Origin: Trema orientale | Taxonomy: Eukaryota; Streptophyta; Magnoliopsida; Rosales; Cannabaceae | Direction of reading: 5' to 3' | Assembly (NCBI GenBank): GCA_002914845.1 | Contig: JXTC01000040.1 | Coordinates: 947,981-1,011,980, forward strand | DNA length: 64,000 nt | Shown: one piece after another, positions 25,430 through 36,835 of the stretch | How the letters are laid out: every line of letters starts with the position of its first letter | Position numbering within the stretch: position 1 is the first letter of the stretch | Program-made: the position numbers and the translations under genes | Notes under the pieces: generated by a model | What the model was told of the DNA's origin: nothing | Databases searched by the model: none | Seen by the model: only the letters and a program-made list of their open reading frames with translations

Positions 25430-25732
25430 TGGATTATTGATACAGGTGCATACAATTATATGACTAAGGATCCTAGTCAGTTAAATCCTATTCTACCTCC
25501 CTCTCAGTCAGTTATTTCCACAGCCAATGGTAGTATCTCTCCTATTATAGAGGAGGGGTCTGTCGTCTTATCTGATACTTTTATATTAGATACCGTTCTT
25601 GTAGTTCCATCTCTTGAATATAATCTTCTGTCAGTTAGCCAAATCACTTCTACTCTTGCCTACACTGTAACTTTTTGGCCCTCCATTCGTGTTTTCCAGG
25701 ACATTCTAAAAAGAAACCCGCTTTGCAGATGA
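25430..25732 (+). pseudogene. Copia protease-region remnant
   Basis: The frame reads IDTGAYNYMTKDPSQLNP, matching the aspartic-protease active site region (DTGA followed by the '..HMT.' motif, here NYMT). It continues to LDTVLVVPSLEYNLLSVSQI, the conserved stretch at the protease/pre-integrase border. After about 25700 the similarity breaks abruptly, marking the deletion that removed integrase. Confidence 0.72.
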
Positions 25733-25768
25733 CATGTAGATAACGATTTTGATTGTAATGTAGATGAC

Positions 25769-26740
25769 ATGCTCTTGACAGGAGATGATCCGGAAGAGAA
25801 AAAGGCCTTACAGGAGTTTCTTGCGACTAAAGTTGAGGTGAAAGATCTCGGTCAACTCAAGTATTTCTTGGGAATTGAAGTTTCAAGGTCAAAGCTTGGC
25901 ATTTCTCTTTCACAAAGAAAGTATGTGTTAGATCTCTTAACTGAAACTAGGATGCTAGCATATAAACCAGTTAAGACACCTATAGAGATGAATCACCAGC
26001 TTGCAAAATTTGTAATTCAACCTCAAATGGAAAAAAGGGTGATATCAAAAGTTGGTTGGAAAACTAATCTATTTCTCACACGAGATCAGATATAGCTTAT
26101 GCAGTGAGTGTCATAAGTCAGTGTATGCATGTGCCTAATAAAGAGCATATGAATGCGGTATATTGAATCTTACGATACTTGAAGGGTGCATCTCAAAGAG
26201 GTTTACTGTTCATAAAAAGCCAGATATCAAGCATTGAAGGATATATAGATTTTGATTGAGCGGGGGATAAAACTGATAGAAAATCTACGTCATGTTACTT
26301 TACTTTTGTAGAAGGAAATTTAGTTACTTAGAGAAGCAAGAAGCAGAAAGTTATAGCTAGATCGAGTGCCGAATCTGAATTTCAAAGTATAACTCATGGA
26401 GTATGTGAGTTATTGTGGGCTCATGGAGTATGCGAGTTATTGTGGGTTTAATATGTGTTACGAGATATAGGAATTGAAAATGAGAAACCAATGAACCTAC
26501 ATTGTGATAATAAGGCAGCCATTGAAATTGTACACAATCCAATTCAAACATGATCGTAATTAGCATGTGGAAATCGATCGTCACTTTATCAAGGAGAATC
26601 TTGAAAGGAAGATCATACAATTTCCATTTGTAAAGTCTGAAGATCAACTAGCTGATATTCTTATAAAAGTAGTCTCGAGAAGGTTGTTCCATGATGTGAT
26701 TAACAAGTTAGGTATGATAGATATTTATACACCAACTTGA
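25769..26740 (+). pseudogene. Copia reverse transcriptase/RNase H remnant
   Basis: It begins at the RT catalytic box, VDDMLLTGDDPEEKKALQEF, in which YVDD is VDD preceded by a different residue, and continues through VKDLGQLKYFLGIEVSRSK. After a frameshift near 26030, pieces of the RNase H region follow: SDIAYAVSVISQCMHVPNKE, DRKSTSCYFTFVEGN and ARSSAESEFQSI. Stops interrupt the frame (for example near 26166 and 26258). Only the C-terminal portion of pol survives. Confidence 0.8.
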
Positions 26741-26747
26741 GGAGGAG

Positions 26748-26946
26748 TGTAGAGTTATTCCTAAATTTAATAGTAATTATTTATGGTAGTTGACCATATT
26801 TTTTTGTAATTATTATAGGGATATTGTCCAGATTAGAAAATTTTGTTTTTCCTTCTTTTTATATAGTGTACGTTTATATAGCATCCTCCACTAAGGAGAT
26901 GAATACGAATGAATAAAAAAATATTACCCCATTTCTGCATTTAACA
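26748..26946 (+). repeat. Right LTR of Copia element
   Basis: It starts TGTAGAGTTATTCC just after the purine-rich tract and ends CATTTAACA. It is about 199 bp and closely matches the left LTR. Confidence 0.85.
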
Positions 26947-27667
26947 CTGTTCAAATAGTGCTCAGTAAATAAAATATGCAAAATGTCCAAGATGAATCTA
27001 TTTTTAAATTCCTAAATGAACAACAAAAGCACAAAACAGATAGATGAAAACTAAAAGCAAATTGATCTTATAACCCTCACAAACAAATATGCTTAGGCTC
27101 ATAAATTTTATAACTTTCTTCCTAAAATCATAAAACAAATAAAAAGAAAAGAGAAAAGTACCATATTTGAAAGAGTCGGTGTCGAAAAATCGTGTCTTAG
27201 TCAAAGATATCTTTGTGCCTTTTTCCGTCATTGTTAGTGCAGATTGGGTTTCAACGTGCAATTAAATGAGGTGGGGATAGGCAGATAGCAAAAGGCAAAG
27301 ATACAAAATAAGTCTGATGTGCATGCAAAACTAAGAGAGAAGACTGTAAAGAGAGAAGATCAAAGAAAGAAAGAAGACTGAGGAGACCAAGAAGCGGAAA
27401 TGTGACACCAAGAAAACATAAATCCCAAAAACGTGTCAGTACAAGCACCAAAGAGTGTACCTTTTCTTTTTAGAATAAAAAGCACCCAAGAGTTTAAAAC
27501 AAGAATATGATAATAACATACAACAAGGACAAAATATATCGACAACTGAACACTATATATGAGGACAAAATAGATGGACGAAACTAACCAAAACTTTTCA
27601 CACACTCTTTTATTATAAATTCTAGATACTCCATGTCTATCTTCAATCCAATTATACTCAAGAATCC
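26947..27667. other. Spacer between Copia element and SINE
   Basis: Overlapping minus-strand ORFs (27004-27605) are hydrophobic and resemble no family I recognise. I see no gene. Confidence 0.4.
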
Positions 27668-28010
27668 TTTTTTTTTTTTTTTTTTTAAATCAAAGAAAAA
27701 TCGATGGTGTCCTCACACTCTCTTTCACACTCCCTTTCACACTCTCTTCTTGAAGTTCCTCGTGTAGGGGCCATACTGGAACCACAAGTGGAAGGACATG
27801 TTATTTGTCTCTACATTTTCGTCAGCTAGCAAGTACAAGGGTGCCCACTATGATAGGGCCTACTCATTAGAGAGTACGTTCCTAGAGTGGAAATGTGAAA
27901 TTTCACTGCACCGACCTCACATGTATTTATGGAGACTCGAACTCTTGACCTGCTAGAAGCAAAAACTCCCTGTAAGCGTCATTTGCCACTATGCTGCCAC
28001 CACCACCGAT
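27668..28010 (-). mobile_element. tRNA-derived SINE with poly(A) tail
   Basis: Read on the minus strand, the head has an A-box-like TAGTGGCAAATGACG about 30 bp before a B-box-like AGTTCGAGTCTCC, the spacing of an internal RNA polymerase III promoter. The body continues for about 270 bp and ends in a run of about 20 A (plus-strand T run at 27668-27686). No clear target duplication was found. The structure fits a plant SINE; the family is not identified. Confidence 0.6.
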
Positions 28011-29226
28011 GGTCTCTAAATACTCTATTATTGAGTAATACTAGGAACACTGAAAATTTACACAAAATACTTACATTAATGACGTAGTATCCATCCTAAT
28101 CACTAACTTTTAAAGTGTAGTCCCACTTTAAAATAAGATAGTGAAAATATATGGTTTTTGTGCAAGTTTTGGTTGTTATACCTAAGAAACAAAGTGACAA
28201 TAACCTCTACCAAGAATAATTAGAACCTAGAACTTGTTTCTGGAAAAACAACATTAATATCATCAAATGCAACAGTTCCAGTAGGAAGACCCTCTGAAAG
28301 ACCCCTTAAGACTTAAGAGACAAGCCGAAAACTTCACTACTTCCACATACAAATTAACATTAATCCAATAAGAAAAACTTCACAAAATCACACCATGGTG
28401 TTTCCTAATCACAGCTCCAACTACCGAGAAACTCATTCCCATATGAACTCTTTAGCTTCAAACGCAGCAATTCTAAATTTATACAATGACCCACATTTCA
28501 ATTATTTTAAGCACCACGCCTAACCTTTGGCATTGTTCCATGCCTTGCATAGTGTATCGCCTATGCAAGGGTTAGAACCAGTTACCCGAATTTCAGCCAG
28601 ACTAGATATCTAAAAATTTACCACTACTAACATATCCTTGACCACGCCACCGTACAGACCTATTTCTTTCAAATCAAACACACCAAAGACGAAGAGAAAA
28701 ACTGTCAAACTTGCCCCAAGGGAACTCCAAAATAATAACTACTAGCTACTAGAATGTCCACTGCAGCCCCTTGCATCAGCTGTTTTATTTTCTCCCACCA
28801 CTCTCACTGCATTTCTAGAGACTTTCTGAAATTTCACAGGCGAAACAAAGCATGAGTCGACGATTCAAAGGCTCTCCCACAATGGTCACAACCTGGGTTC
28901 GATTGCAAATGACCATTGATGAGGTTGGAAGAGAAGGGGATGAGCACTCCAACTATTGATTTTTTAATATTAAGTAGTTTTCCAAACAAGAAAATATATA
29001 AAGAAGTATCTTAAATCAAAGAAACATTTTCTTATAATTGCAGCTACTCATAATGGTCCCTGGTTTATTTGATAAATTTATCAATGACATAAAACTGATA
29101 TGAGGCTGAGTTTTCAGTTCTTCAGAGAGTAAACCATTTCTCATGGGGCTCGGAATGCGAATCACCTTAAAGGGCAACTGTATAAACCTCAGCCATCATC
29201 ATTGATGAATCACTTGGCTGCTTTGT
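28011..29226. other. Spacer and GLYR copy A 3' flank
   Basis: Apart from the possible LINE scrap, no gene is seen. From about 28960 to 29226 the sequence resembles 33290-33798 downstream of GLYR copy B, with an extra segment in the latter, so the tandem duplication includes this 3' flank. Confidence 0.5.
28840..28925 (-). pseudogene. Possible LINE zinc-binding remnant
   Basis: The minus strand reads NPGCDHCGRAFESSTHALFR, resembling the zinc-binding motif after the reverse transcriptase in plant LINEs (a 'C..C....E...H.LF.C' pattern). Flanking frames are broken by stops and no RT domain is seen. This is a weak call based on one motif. Confidence 0.3.
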
Positions 29227-31844
29227 TTACTGCTGCAACTTTCCTTTCAAGGCTTCAATGACGGCTGAAAAATCTTGGTCACTGAGGCCTTGAGATTTAG
29301 CTACTTTGTAAAGTTCATTGGCAGCTGCTGCAATTGGAGTGGATTGAGAAACAGACTCTGCTAGTCCTAGAGCAAGCCTCAAGTCCTGCAAATAATGGTA
29401 AAAAGGCTGTGAAATAATATCATGAGGGGATTTAACATTGCCAAGCATTCCAAGAAACTTTACAGACCTTCTGCTGATGCTTTAAAGGAAATGCAGTGGG
29501 ATAAAGGGATTGGATCATCGATGGGCCTTTCATTGAGAACATTGGCGCACTAATGGCCCCCTGCGAGATGACCTGAGGTACCAGGGATGCGCAAAGAAAA
29601 GAATTCTCTAAGTCAGTTTATTTCTTCAGAATTAAATGAATACACAAGTCAAATAGAAGCAAAAATAGGACTCCTGACTCCTATGATTAGGACTACACGG
29701 GATTGGAAAAACAGAGAAAACGGATCATGATTTCATTGAAAAATAACAAGGACTAAGTTACTAGCATCTACACAAAAACCAAATATGCAGTGAGATAAGA
29801 GATTGCTCTGGAGGATACCTTAACCAGTACGCTTGGGTCCAGTCCTACTTTCTCACTGAGAAGCAATCCTTCAGAAAATGATGCCATCATACTAAAAATT
29901 GTTTAGCATTGGAAGGAAAACGGGGTCAGAACAACAGTCAGAAAAACAAAAAAGATCAAAAGGAATTAATTTGGAAGTAAAATCAGCCGAACCTTCCCAT
30001 GACCATATTCACAACAAGTTTCATGGAAGCACCATTTCCAACATCCCCGAGGTAGAATCTTGACTGAATGCAAGCACAAAGATAAGCATAATCAGAAACA
30101 GGTAACTATAGATTGATAAGCCAGATAAGCACTTGTAACAAAACAAGACAGAATACCTTCCCCATGATGTCTAAGCAAGGAGCAACTGTTTCATAGAGAG
30201 ATTTGTCCCCTGAAAAATTTCAGCCAATATTTTAGTTTCCATTAGGCTTTCTTCACTAGTCATGCAACAAAGAATTTGCACCAGGTACAAAGAGTTGACT
30301 TCCGAGCATGGATGAAACAAGAGATTTGAACCTTAACCATGATATACTTAGTTAATTTAGCAAAAAGAACCCTGAAATATCTATTACTAAATACAATCTC
30401 CATAGCGGTGTTTATATTGGGCACTGAAACAAAAATGGATGGTAGGTGATGACCTGCAACATATTAAATGAGAAAACCAAAGATTGCCTACCTGCAGCAA
30501 GAAATATCAGCTGACCATCTTCTGCTGGCTTTTTTGAGCCGGAAACTGGAGCCTAATTAAAAAAAAAAGTGCACAAACTCGAATCTTTTATCACATTAAA
30601 AAGGCACAATGGAAATAACATCACGTATTAAGTGCATGAGACACTTTTAAAAACAAACTGATTACCTCCAAAAACAATGCTCCGGTAGCTTTAATATGTT
30701 GAGATAACAACTTAGAAGTTGCACCATCAATAGTTGAGACATCCACATACCTGAAGATGTGCATCAATAACGATTATAAAAGCCGCTTCTCAGCTAACGA
30801 AAAAATAATAATAATAAGAGCATACATTCGATAAAATCAAGATTGATGCCCCATGTTGTGCCTATCAATTTGACATGATAAATGGTAACTAGATATAGGA
30901 TAACATCTATCCCATTCAATCACTAGGGAAACAAGAAAATAGTACCCTTTTCCTGAACTCAAGCCTCTTGCAGCTCCATGCTTCCCACAAGCAACTTCGA
31001 TCTAGTAAAAAGCAAATGCAAGTAAGTTGCCACAACTGCTATAGAATGTTAAGCAAGGAAAAAACTCGAATGAAAACAAATACGCACCGCACTCTCAGGA
31101 TCAGAAAGCATGGCAAATGTGACATCACATGACGCGGCTACTTCCTCAGGAGACGATTTATATCTGACAAAATAGTTGAACAAATTTCTAAGACATAGCA
31201 GATTGAATAATTGTCTTGCATGGTGGTTGTTCAAAGCTAAATCTCAAAGACCAAAAAATGATTAAAACTAGACTCCGAAACCATCATGTCAAGTACTTAC
31301 TTTGCCCCTAAGCTGATGAGAGGATCACATTTGCTCCTAGTCCTGTTCCAAACAGTGACATCATACCTACAAGGCTCCAAATAGATTGTTATTAAAACTT
31401 GACTCCAGAGACTAATTAAAGATTGGCATCAACTATTCATGATTGGGTATGCATTTAAAAAAATCACAAAAATTTCTGGGAAAGTATTCAAAGTCAGAGT
31501 CTTTGATCAGAAAATATTCCATAATTTGATGGACTAACTAACTACCTAAGAGAATCATCAGTTCCAGTAAGTAGGTAATAAAAGTACTCAAAACCAATGC
31601 ATACCCAGCTTTTATGAGATTCTGTGCCATGGGAAAACCCATTATCCCAGTACCAAGAAAACCCACTTTTGCTGGCAATTTATCTCCTGAAAATCAAAAA
31701 CCATATCAAACAAAACGTATATATATATATATATACACACACACATATATACATATGTGAGAGAGAGAGAGAGTGAAGGTTTAGGAGTGATAAGAGGAGG
31801 GTATTACCGGCGGCGGCTGAGAGGGAGCCACTAAGATCGGCCAT
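29227..31844 (-). CDS. GLYR2: Glyoxylate/succinic semialdehyde reductase 2, copy A without transit peptide, 307 aa
   Basis: The enzyme uses NADPH to reduce glyoxylate to glycolate and succinic semialdehyde to gamma-hydroxybutyrate. Twelve exons join in frame: 31844-31808, 31686-31605, 31366-31301, 31163-31088, 31001-30946, 30750-30666, 30552-30492, 30209-30157, 30063-29993, 29891-29819, 29572-29468, 29385-29227. A Rossmann glycine motif (GFLGTGIMG) follows the short first exon. Further on are APVSGSKKPAEDGQLIF and the catalytic-lysine segment VGNGASMKLVVNMVMG, then YPTAFPLKHQQK and AANELYKVAKSQGLSDQDF. The family matches the plastidial GLYR2 rather than cytosolic GLYR1. However, this copy starts MADLSGSLSAAAG, with only about a dozen residues before the enzyme domain, so no plastid targeting is expected. 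The frame is open further upstream but has only a TTG, not an ATG. It ends KGKLQQ, three codons earlier than copy B. Confidence 0.93.
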
Positions 31845-33798
31845 GTTGAAGTTGAAGTTATTGTTGTTGGTGCTCAGTTTTCTTTGGGCTGTTTGGCTGA
31901 CGGGAAAATGCAAGAAAACGGGAAAAGTAACCTATAGAAGGAGAGTTGGGGGAAGTACGGAAGAGAGTGGGCCGAAACGATTATTAACGGCGCGTGGGTT
32001 GAATCTGTGCCTGACTCTCTTATGCCCCCCCGATCGTGGAATGGAATGATAACATTGCGGATCTCGGATTTTATACCATTGCCCATTTGAGAGTACTACG
32101 TTCGTAGGAAGAGCGTGGAGTACACGGACCAATGTGGTCTCGAAGAAGTGGAGTTGTGGTTGGACGGTATTTATTTGTTAAACTAATTATATTTGTGGAT
32201 TATTTACATTTATCCTTTGTATTTTAGTGTTTATATTTGAATTTACTACGCATTTTTTAGGGATGATAAATTTATTTACTAGATTTGGACGTAATAAGCA
32301 AATGGACAAAATACAGCCCCTCATTTCATTTTTGTTGAGAGTAGTCTTTTAACCCGTCAAGTTTAAAGTTTCGCCCACACGCTTCAATTTTTATATATCT
32401 GGTATTATTTTGCCATTTTTATAAATATAATTTCACTTTACTTGATTAGTGGATGATGTTAAAAAAATGTCATTTTACTCACCAAATATCGAGACCCGCT
32501 AAATAATAGAGAATAAAAGATATAAAATCAATATATTTTCAAGTTTGCATAAAAATTCAAGAAAAAAAATATTGCAGTTAAAATTAAAAATGATAAAGAA
32601 TTTTCAATAATCTCATTTACATAAAATTGTATTTAATTTAAATAGTATTATTTGTAATGAAAAAATCTAAAACTTTCCTAGTCCATACACAGAGACTATA
32701 CAAAGGCAAATTAGCACCAAATTTGTAAAAAATTGGGCAAAACAACACTGCATTAGTGAAAGTGGAGTAAATTGATTCTATGTGTGCAAATAATAGGATG
32801 CGTGGAATAAATTTCTAATGTAATGGAGTAAATGATTATTCTTAATAAAAGCCAAGGATCGTAGGGTAATTTGTCATAAGAAAATTATCATTTATGATTA
32901 ATATAGTTAATAGTGTCACTTCGTGTCATCCTAAACATGGTTACTGATAGTATTATACACGTGTCTATCTTACGTAAGTGGTATTTATGTCGTATTCTTA
33001 TGTTAAAATCGTGCTTGTTTAAAATATCATGTCATTTTCAGGAATAATTGTGAACATTTTATTGTTTAATACGAAGGACGTCTCTCTAATTTGGTTGAGG
33101 TTAACCTCATGGATAATTTGACATAAAGGATATTATTTGGTAAATTTCGCCGGACATGTGATAGTGCCTACTATGCTTTTTTCTTCGTGGGGTTATCTCC
33201 CTAGCAAATTGATACCCTTTTATCTTCTAATTATGAACTAATTATAAATTCACAATCCTGAACGTCAAGAGATGATATATACATATACATATATATATAT
33301 TAGTATCAAGTAGTTTACGAAACAAAAAAATATATATTTAGTCTGTTAAAACAAAGAAGTTAGATTTGATAATTATAGCCACTCATCCTGGTTCGTTGTT
33401 TATTTTAATAGAATTATCAGCTACACGAAAGTAATACTATTGGAAAAGGAAATGAAAATAAACAAGATTTTTCTGAGAGCGGATTTGCAGATTTGCAGCC
33501 ATATCAAATTCCTGGATGGGTTAATATTGACTGGTTTTCACTCCTAAAAGAAGGGGTATGGACAATGAAGAACGTAACATAAAAGAATTGTATAAAGCTA
33601 TTATATTGAACCATGTCATTGTCTTCAATTTCTCTAAGGCTGACTTGTTGACCTATCCAGAAAAAACCTAAAGATTCTATGAGGGTGAGTTTCAATTCTC
33701 CAAAGAGTGAATCACACTTCTCATGGGACTTTGGATGCAAATCAACCCTAAAAGGCAACTGTATAAGCCTCAGCCGTCATCATCAATGACTAACTCGG
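31845..33798. other. Spacer between the GLYR2 tandem copies
   Basis: It holds the copy A promoter on its left side and the copy B 3' flank on its right. A (TA)n/(CA)n microsatellite lies just inside copy A intron 1 (about 31712-31760). Short ORFs at 31874-32132 overlap on several frames and match nothing. Confidence 0.5.
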
Positions 33799-36784
33799 CT
33801 ACTTTGTTGACTGCTGCAACTTTCCTTTCAAAGCCTCAATGACAGCTGAAAAATCCTGGTCACTGAGGCCATGAGATTTTGCTACTTTGTACAGTTCATT
33901 TGCCGCTGCTGCAATGGGAGTGGATTGGGAAACCGATTCTGCCAATCCTAGAGCAAGCCTCAAGTCCTGCAAACAATTGCGAAAGGCTGTGAGATAATAT
34001 CATGAAGAGATACAACCTTGCCAAGCGTTCCATGAAACTTTACAGACTTTCTGCTGATGCTTCAAGGGAAATGCAGTAGGATAAACGGATTGGATCATTG
34101 ACGGGCCTTTCATTTTGTACATCGGTGCACTAATGGCGCCCTGCGAGACAACCTGTGATCCCATGGATATGCCAATAAAAGAAAACCACAAGTCATTTTC
34201 TTTCCTTGGATTTAAAACTACTATACGAGTAACATAGAACCAGAAACATAAAGTTCTAGGATTATGACTAAACCCGCTAGAAAACAGAGAAAATATGTTA
34301 TTTTCATAAGAAAGATTGAAGTTACTAAGAATCTAATATCCATGTTTTGACACATACAAAAACCAAATATGCGGTGAGACAAGAGATACACTGGAGGATA
34401 CCTCAACTAATACGCTTGGGTCCAGTCCTACTTTTTCACTGAGAAGCAATCCTTCAGAAAATGATGCCATCATGCTATTTTTATATATATATATATTGAA
34501 GCGTTAAAAGGAGAACACTGTCAAAAAACAGTAAAACAAAAAAACACAATCGAAAATTTTTCTGGAAGTAGACTCATTCGAACCTTCCCATGATCATGTT
34601 GACAACAAGTTTCATGGCAGCCCCATTTCCGACATCCCCAAGGTAGAATCTTGACTGAGTTAAAGAACAAAAAAGGAGTTTGTGTTTAGGATAGCATTCT
34701 ATGTCTGCACACTCTGTCTAAAAAAGGAGTTTGTGTTCTAGGATAGCACTCTTTCAGATCATGTGAGAAAACAAGACCAATACCTTCCCCATGATGTCTA
34801 AAAAAGGAGCAACTGTTTCATAAAGGGATTTGTCTCCTGAAAAATTTCAGCCAATAATTTAGATTCTGTTAGGCTTTAATCATGAGTCACATAACGAACA
34901 ATTCACATTGGTACAACTACAAAGATGTTGAATTCAGAGCATGATTAAACAAGAGAAGATAACCTCAAACAATGACATAATTAGTTAATTACCAGAGAAA
35001 ACCCTGAAATATCTAACCCTTAATACTATCTCCATAGTGACATTTATATTGGGCATCAAAACTAACATGGATGGTAGGTGACCTGCAACATCTTAAACAA
35101 GCAAACCAAAGATCGCCTACCTGCAGTAAGAAATATCAGCTGACCATCTTCTGCTGGCTTCTTTGAGCCAGAAACTGGGGCCTAATGAAAAAGTACCAAA
35201 GCTGAATCTTTACATAAAAATTCCACATGGACAGAACATAACTTCATCTTAAATGCATAAAAAACTATTGAAAAAACCTTTTACCTCCAAAAACAATGCC
35301 CCAGTAGCTTTTATTTGTTGAGAAATAAATTTAGAAGTGGCACCATCAACAGTTGAAACATCCACATACCTGAAGAAGAGAAGATGTGAATCAATAGTAA
35401 TTATGAAGCTACACGTCAGCTTAGAAGTCAAAGGCACATGCGATCAAATTCAAATCAAAGGTTGATGCTTAATGTATGCATGTACCAGCCCATAACGGAG
35501 AAAGTACTGTTTTGGAAAGAGAATTGACAATACTGGGTTTCACTATAGATGCAACTAGCAAGCCCCCAAACTTTGAAATAACAAACAGTAAATATATGCC
35601 AGTAGACATAAAAGAACACCTATCTATTTAATCATTTGAAAGAATTTGTGTCTAGAATAGCGTTCTATGCATGCACACTCTGAAACTTGCACTTTGGAAA
35701 AGAAATTCTTATTCACTAGGGACCCAAGAAACTAGTACCCTTTTCCTGAACTCATGCCGCTAGCAGCTCCATGCTTCCCACAAGCAACATCGACCTAGTA
35801 AAAAGCATATGCAATTTGCCATAACTGCTATAGAAGATTAAGTAAGGAAAAACTTGAATGAAAACATACGCACTGCACTTTCAGGATCGGAAAGCATGGC
35901 GAATGTGACGTCACAAGATGCAGCTACTTCTTCGGGAGATGATTTATATCTGAAAAATCATTCAACAATGACTGAGACGTTATGGTGGCTATTGAAATTT
36001 GAAAGCTGTAAATGAAAACAACTATCAAGAAAGAACTTATTAGTCGCTAAATCTCAACGACCAAAATAATGACTGAACTCGCCTCCGAAATCATTATGCC
36101 AACTACTTACTTTGCACCCAAGCTGATGAGAGTATCGCATTTGCTCTTGGTTCTGTTCCAAACAGTCACATCACACCTGCAAGGTGCCAAATAGATTAGT
36201 AAAACTTGAACCCATAGACTAAAGATTGATTTTAAATTATCACATACTACTTATCAATTATATATGATTAACTACATTCAATCACAATATTTCCTGGAAT
36301 GTAAAATTCAAATACAAAATCCTGATCAGAAAAGTATTATCTTTTAACGAACTACCGAAGTGAATTATCAGTACCAGTAGATAAGTACTAAAAGCAACAA
36401 TGGATATGGTACATACCCAGCTTTAATAAGATTCTGTGCCATTGGAGAACCCATAATTCCAATACCGAGAAAACCCAAGTTTGCAGGCAATTTATCTCCT
36501 GAAAATTACACAAACGGCCTAGCTAAACCATACCCCATAAGCCAGACAAGTACATAGCTTTCTCCAGAAACTGAAGAAGATCAATTTAATTGAAAGAAAG
36601 AACATATTATCAATATATATTTAAGTAAAAATAAGAGAACAATACCTTGAGATGAAGCATTAGAGGCTTGTGTAGACATAGCCTTGAAAGAGAGAGAAAA
36701 TAGAGGTTTTGAAGGAAAAGAGCAAATGGGTCTTCCTCTAAAGCGGGTAGGAAGCTGAGGGCAGAAGCTTGAGCACATTGCCAT
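33799..36784 (-). CDS. GLYR2: Glyoxylate/succinic semialdehyde reductase 2, copy B with plastid-type leader
   Basis: This is the same enzyme and exon pattern as copy A, with twelve exons. The first is 36784-36646, the second begins at 36498, and the last ends at the TAG at 33799. The N-terminus reads MAMCSSFCPQLPTRFRGRPI and continues with many Ser, Arg and Phe and almost no acidic residues before GDKLPANLGFLGIGIMG. That is what a chloroplast (or dual plastid/mitochondrial) transit peptide looks like. In-frame ATGs further upstream (36835 giving MSLFIKTSYCQ, and 36997) could lengthen it; 36784 is the simplest choice. The catalytic region MKLVVNMI and YPTAFPLKHQQK are intact. The last codons are KGKLQQSTK. 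Its introns carry repeated short blocks (34675-34716, 34727-34757, 35641-35682). This copy is the likely ancestral plastid form. Confidence 0.9.
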
Positions 36785-36835
36785 GGCGGTTGAAGTGAAA
36801 TGCTGACAGTAACTGGTCTTGATAAACAGGGACAT

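Larger units (their letters stand above)
23422..26946 (+). mobile_element. Decayed Ty1/Copia LTR retrotransposon, 3.5 kb, with nested hAT MITE
   Basis: Two near-identical roughly 200-bp LTRs flank gag, protease and pol remnants in plus orientation. The left LTR is followed directly by a primer-binding site, and the right LTR is preceded by the purine-rich tract GAGGAGGAG. Order gag, protease, RT, RNase H with integrase missing, tRNA-Met-type primer site and short LTRs all indicate Ty1/Copia. Large internal deletions remove integrase and most of the reverse transcriptase, and many stops and frameshifts are present. A 710-bp hAT MITE interrupts gag. No clear 5-bp target duplication is visible. 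The element cannot move on its own. Confidence 0.88.

Noticed and set aside
31845..31913. An N-terminal extension of GLYR2 copy A (HFPVSQTAQRKLSTNN) that could be a targeting peptide
   Set aside because: The frame is open but the only upstream initiator is TTG at 31913; the first ATG is at 31844. Kept as a caveat only.
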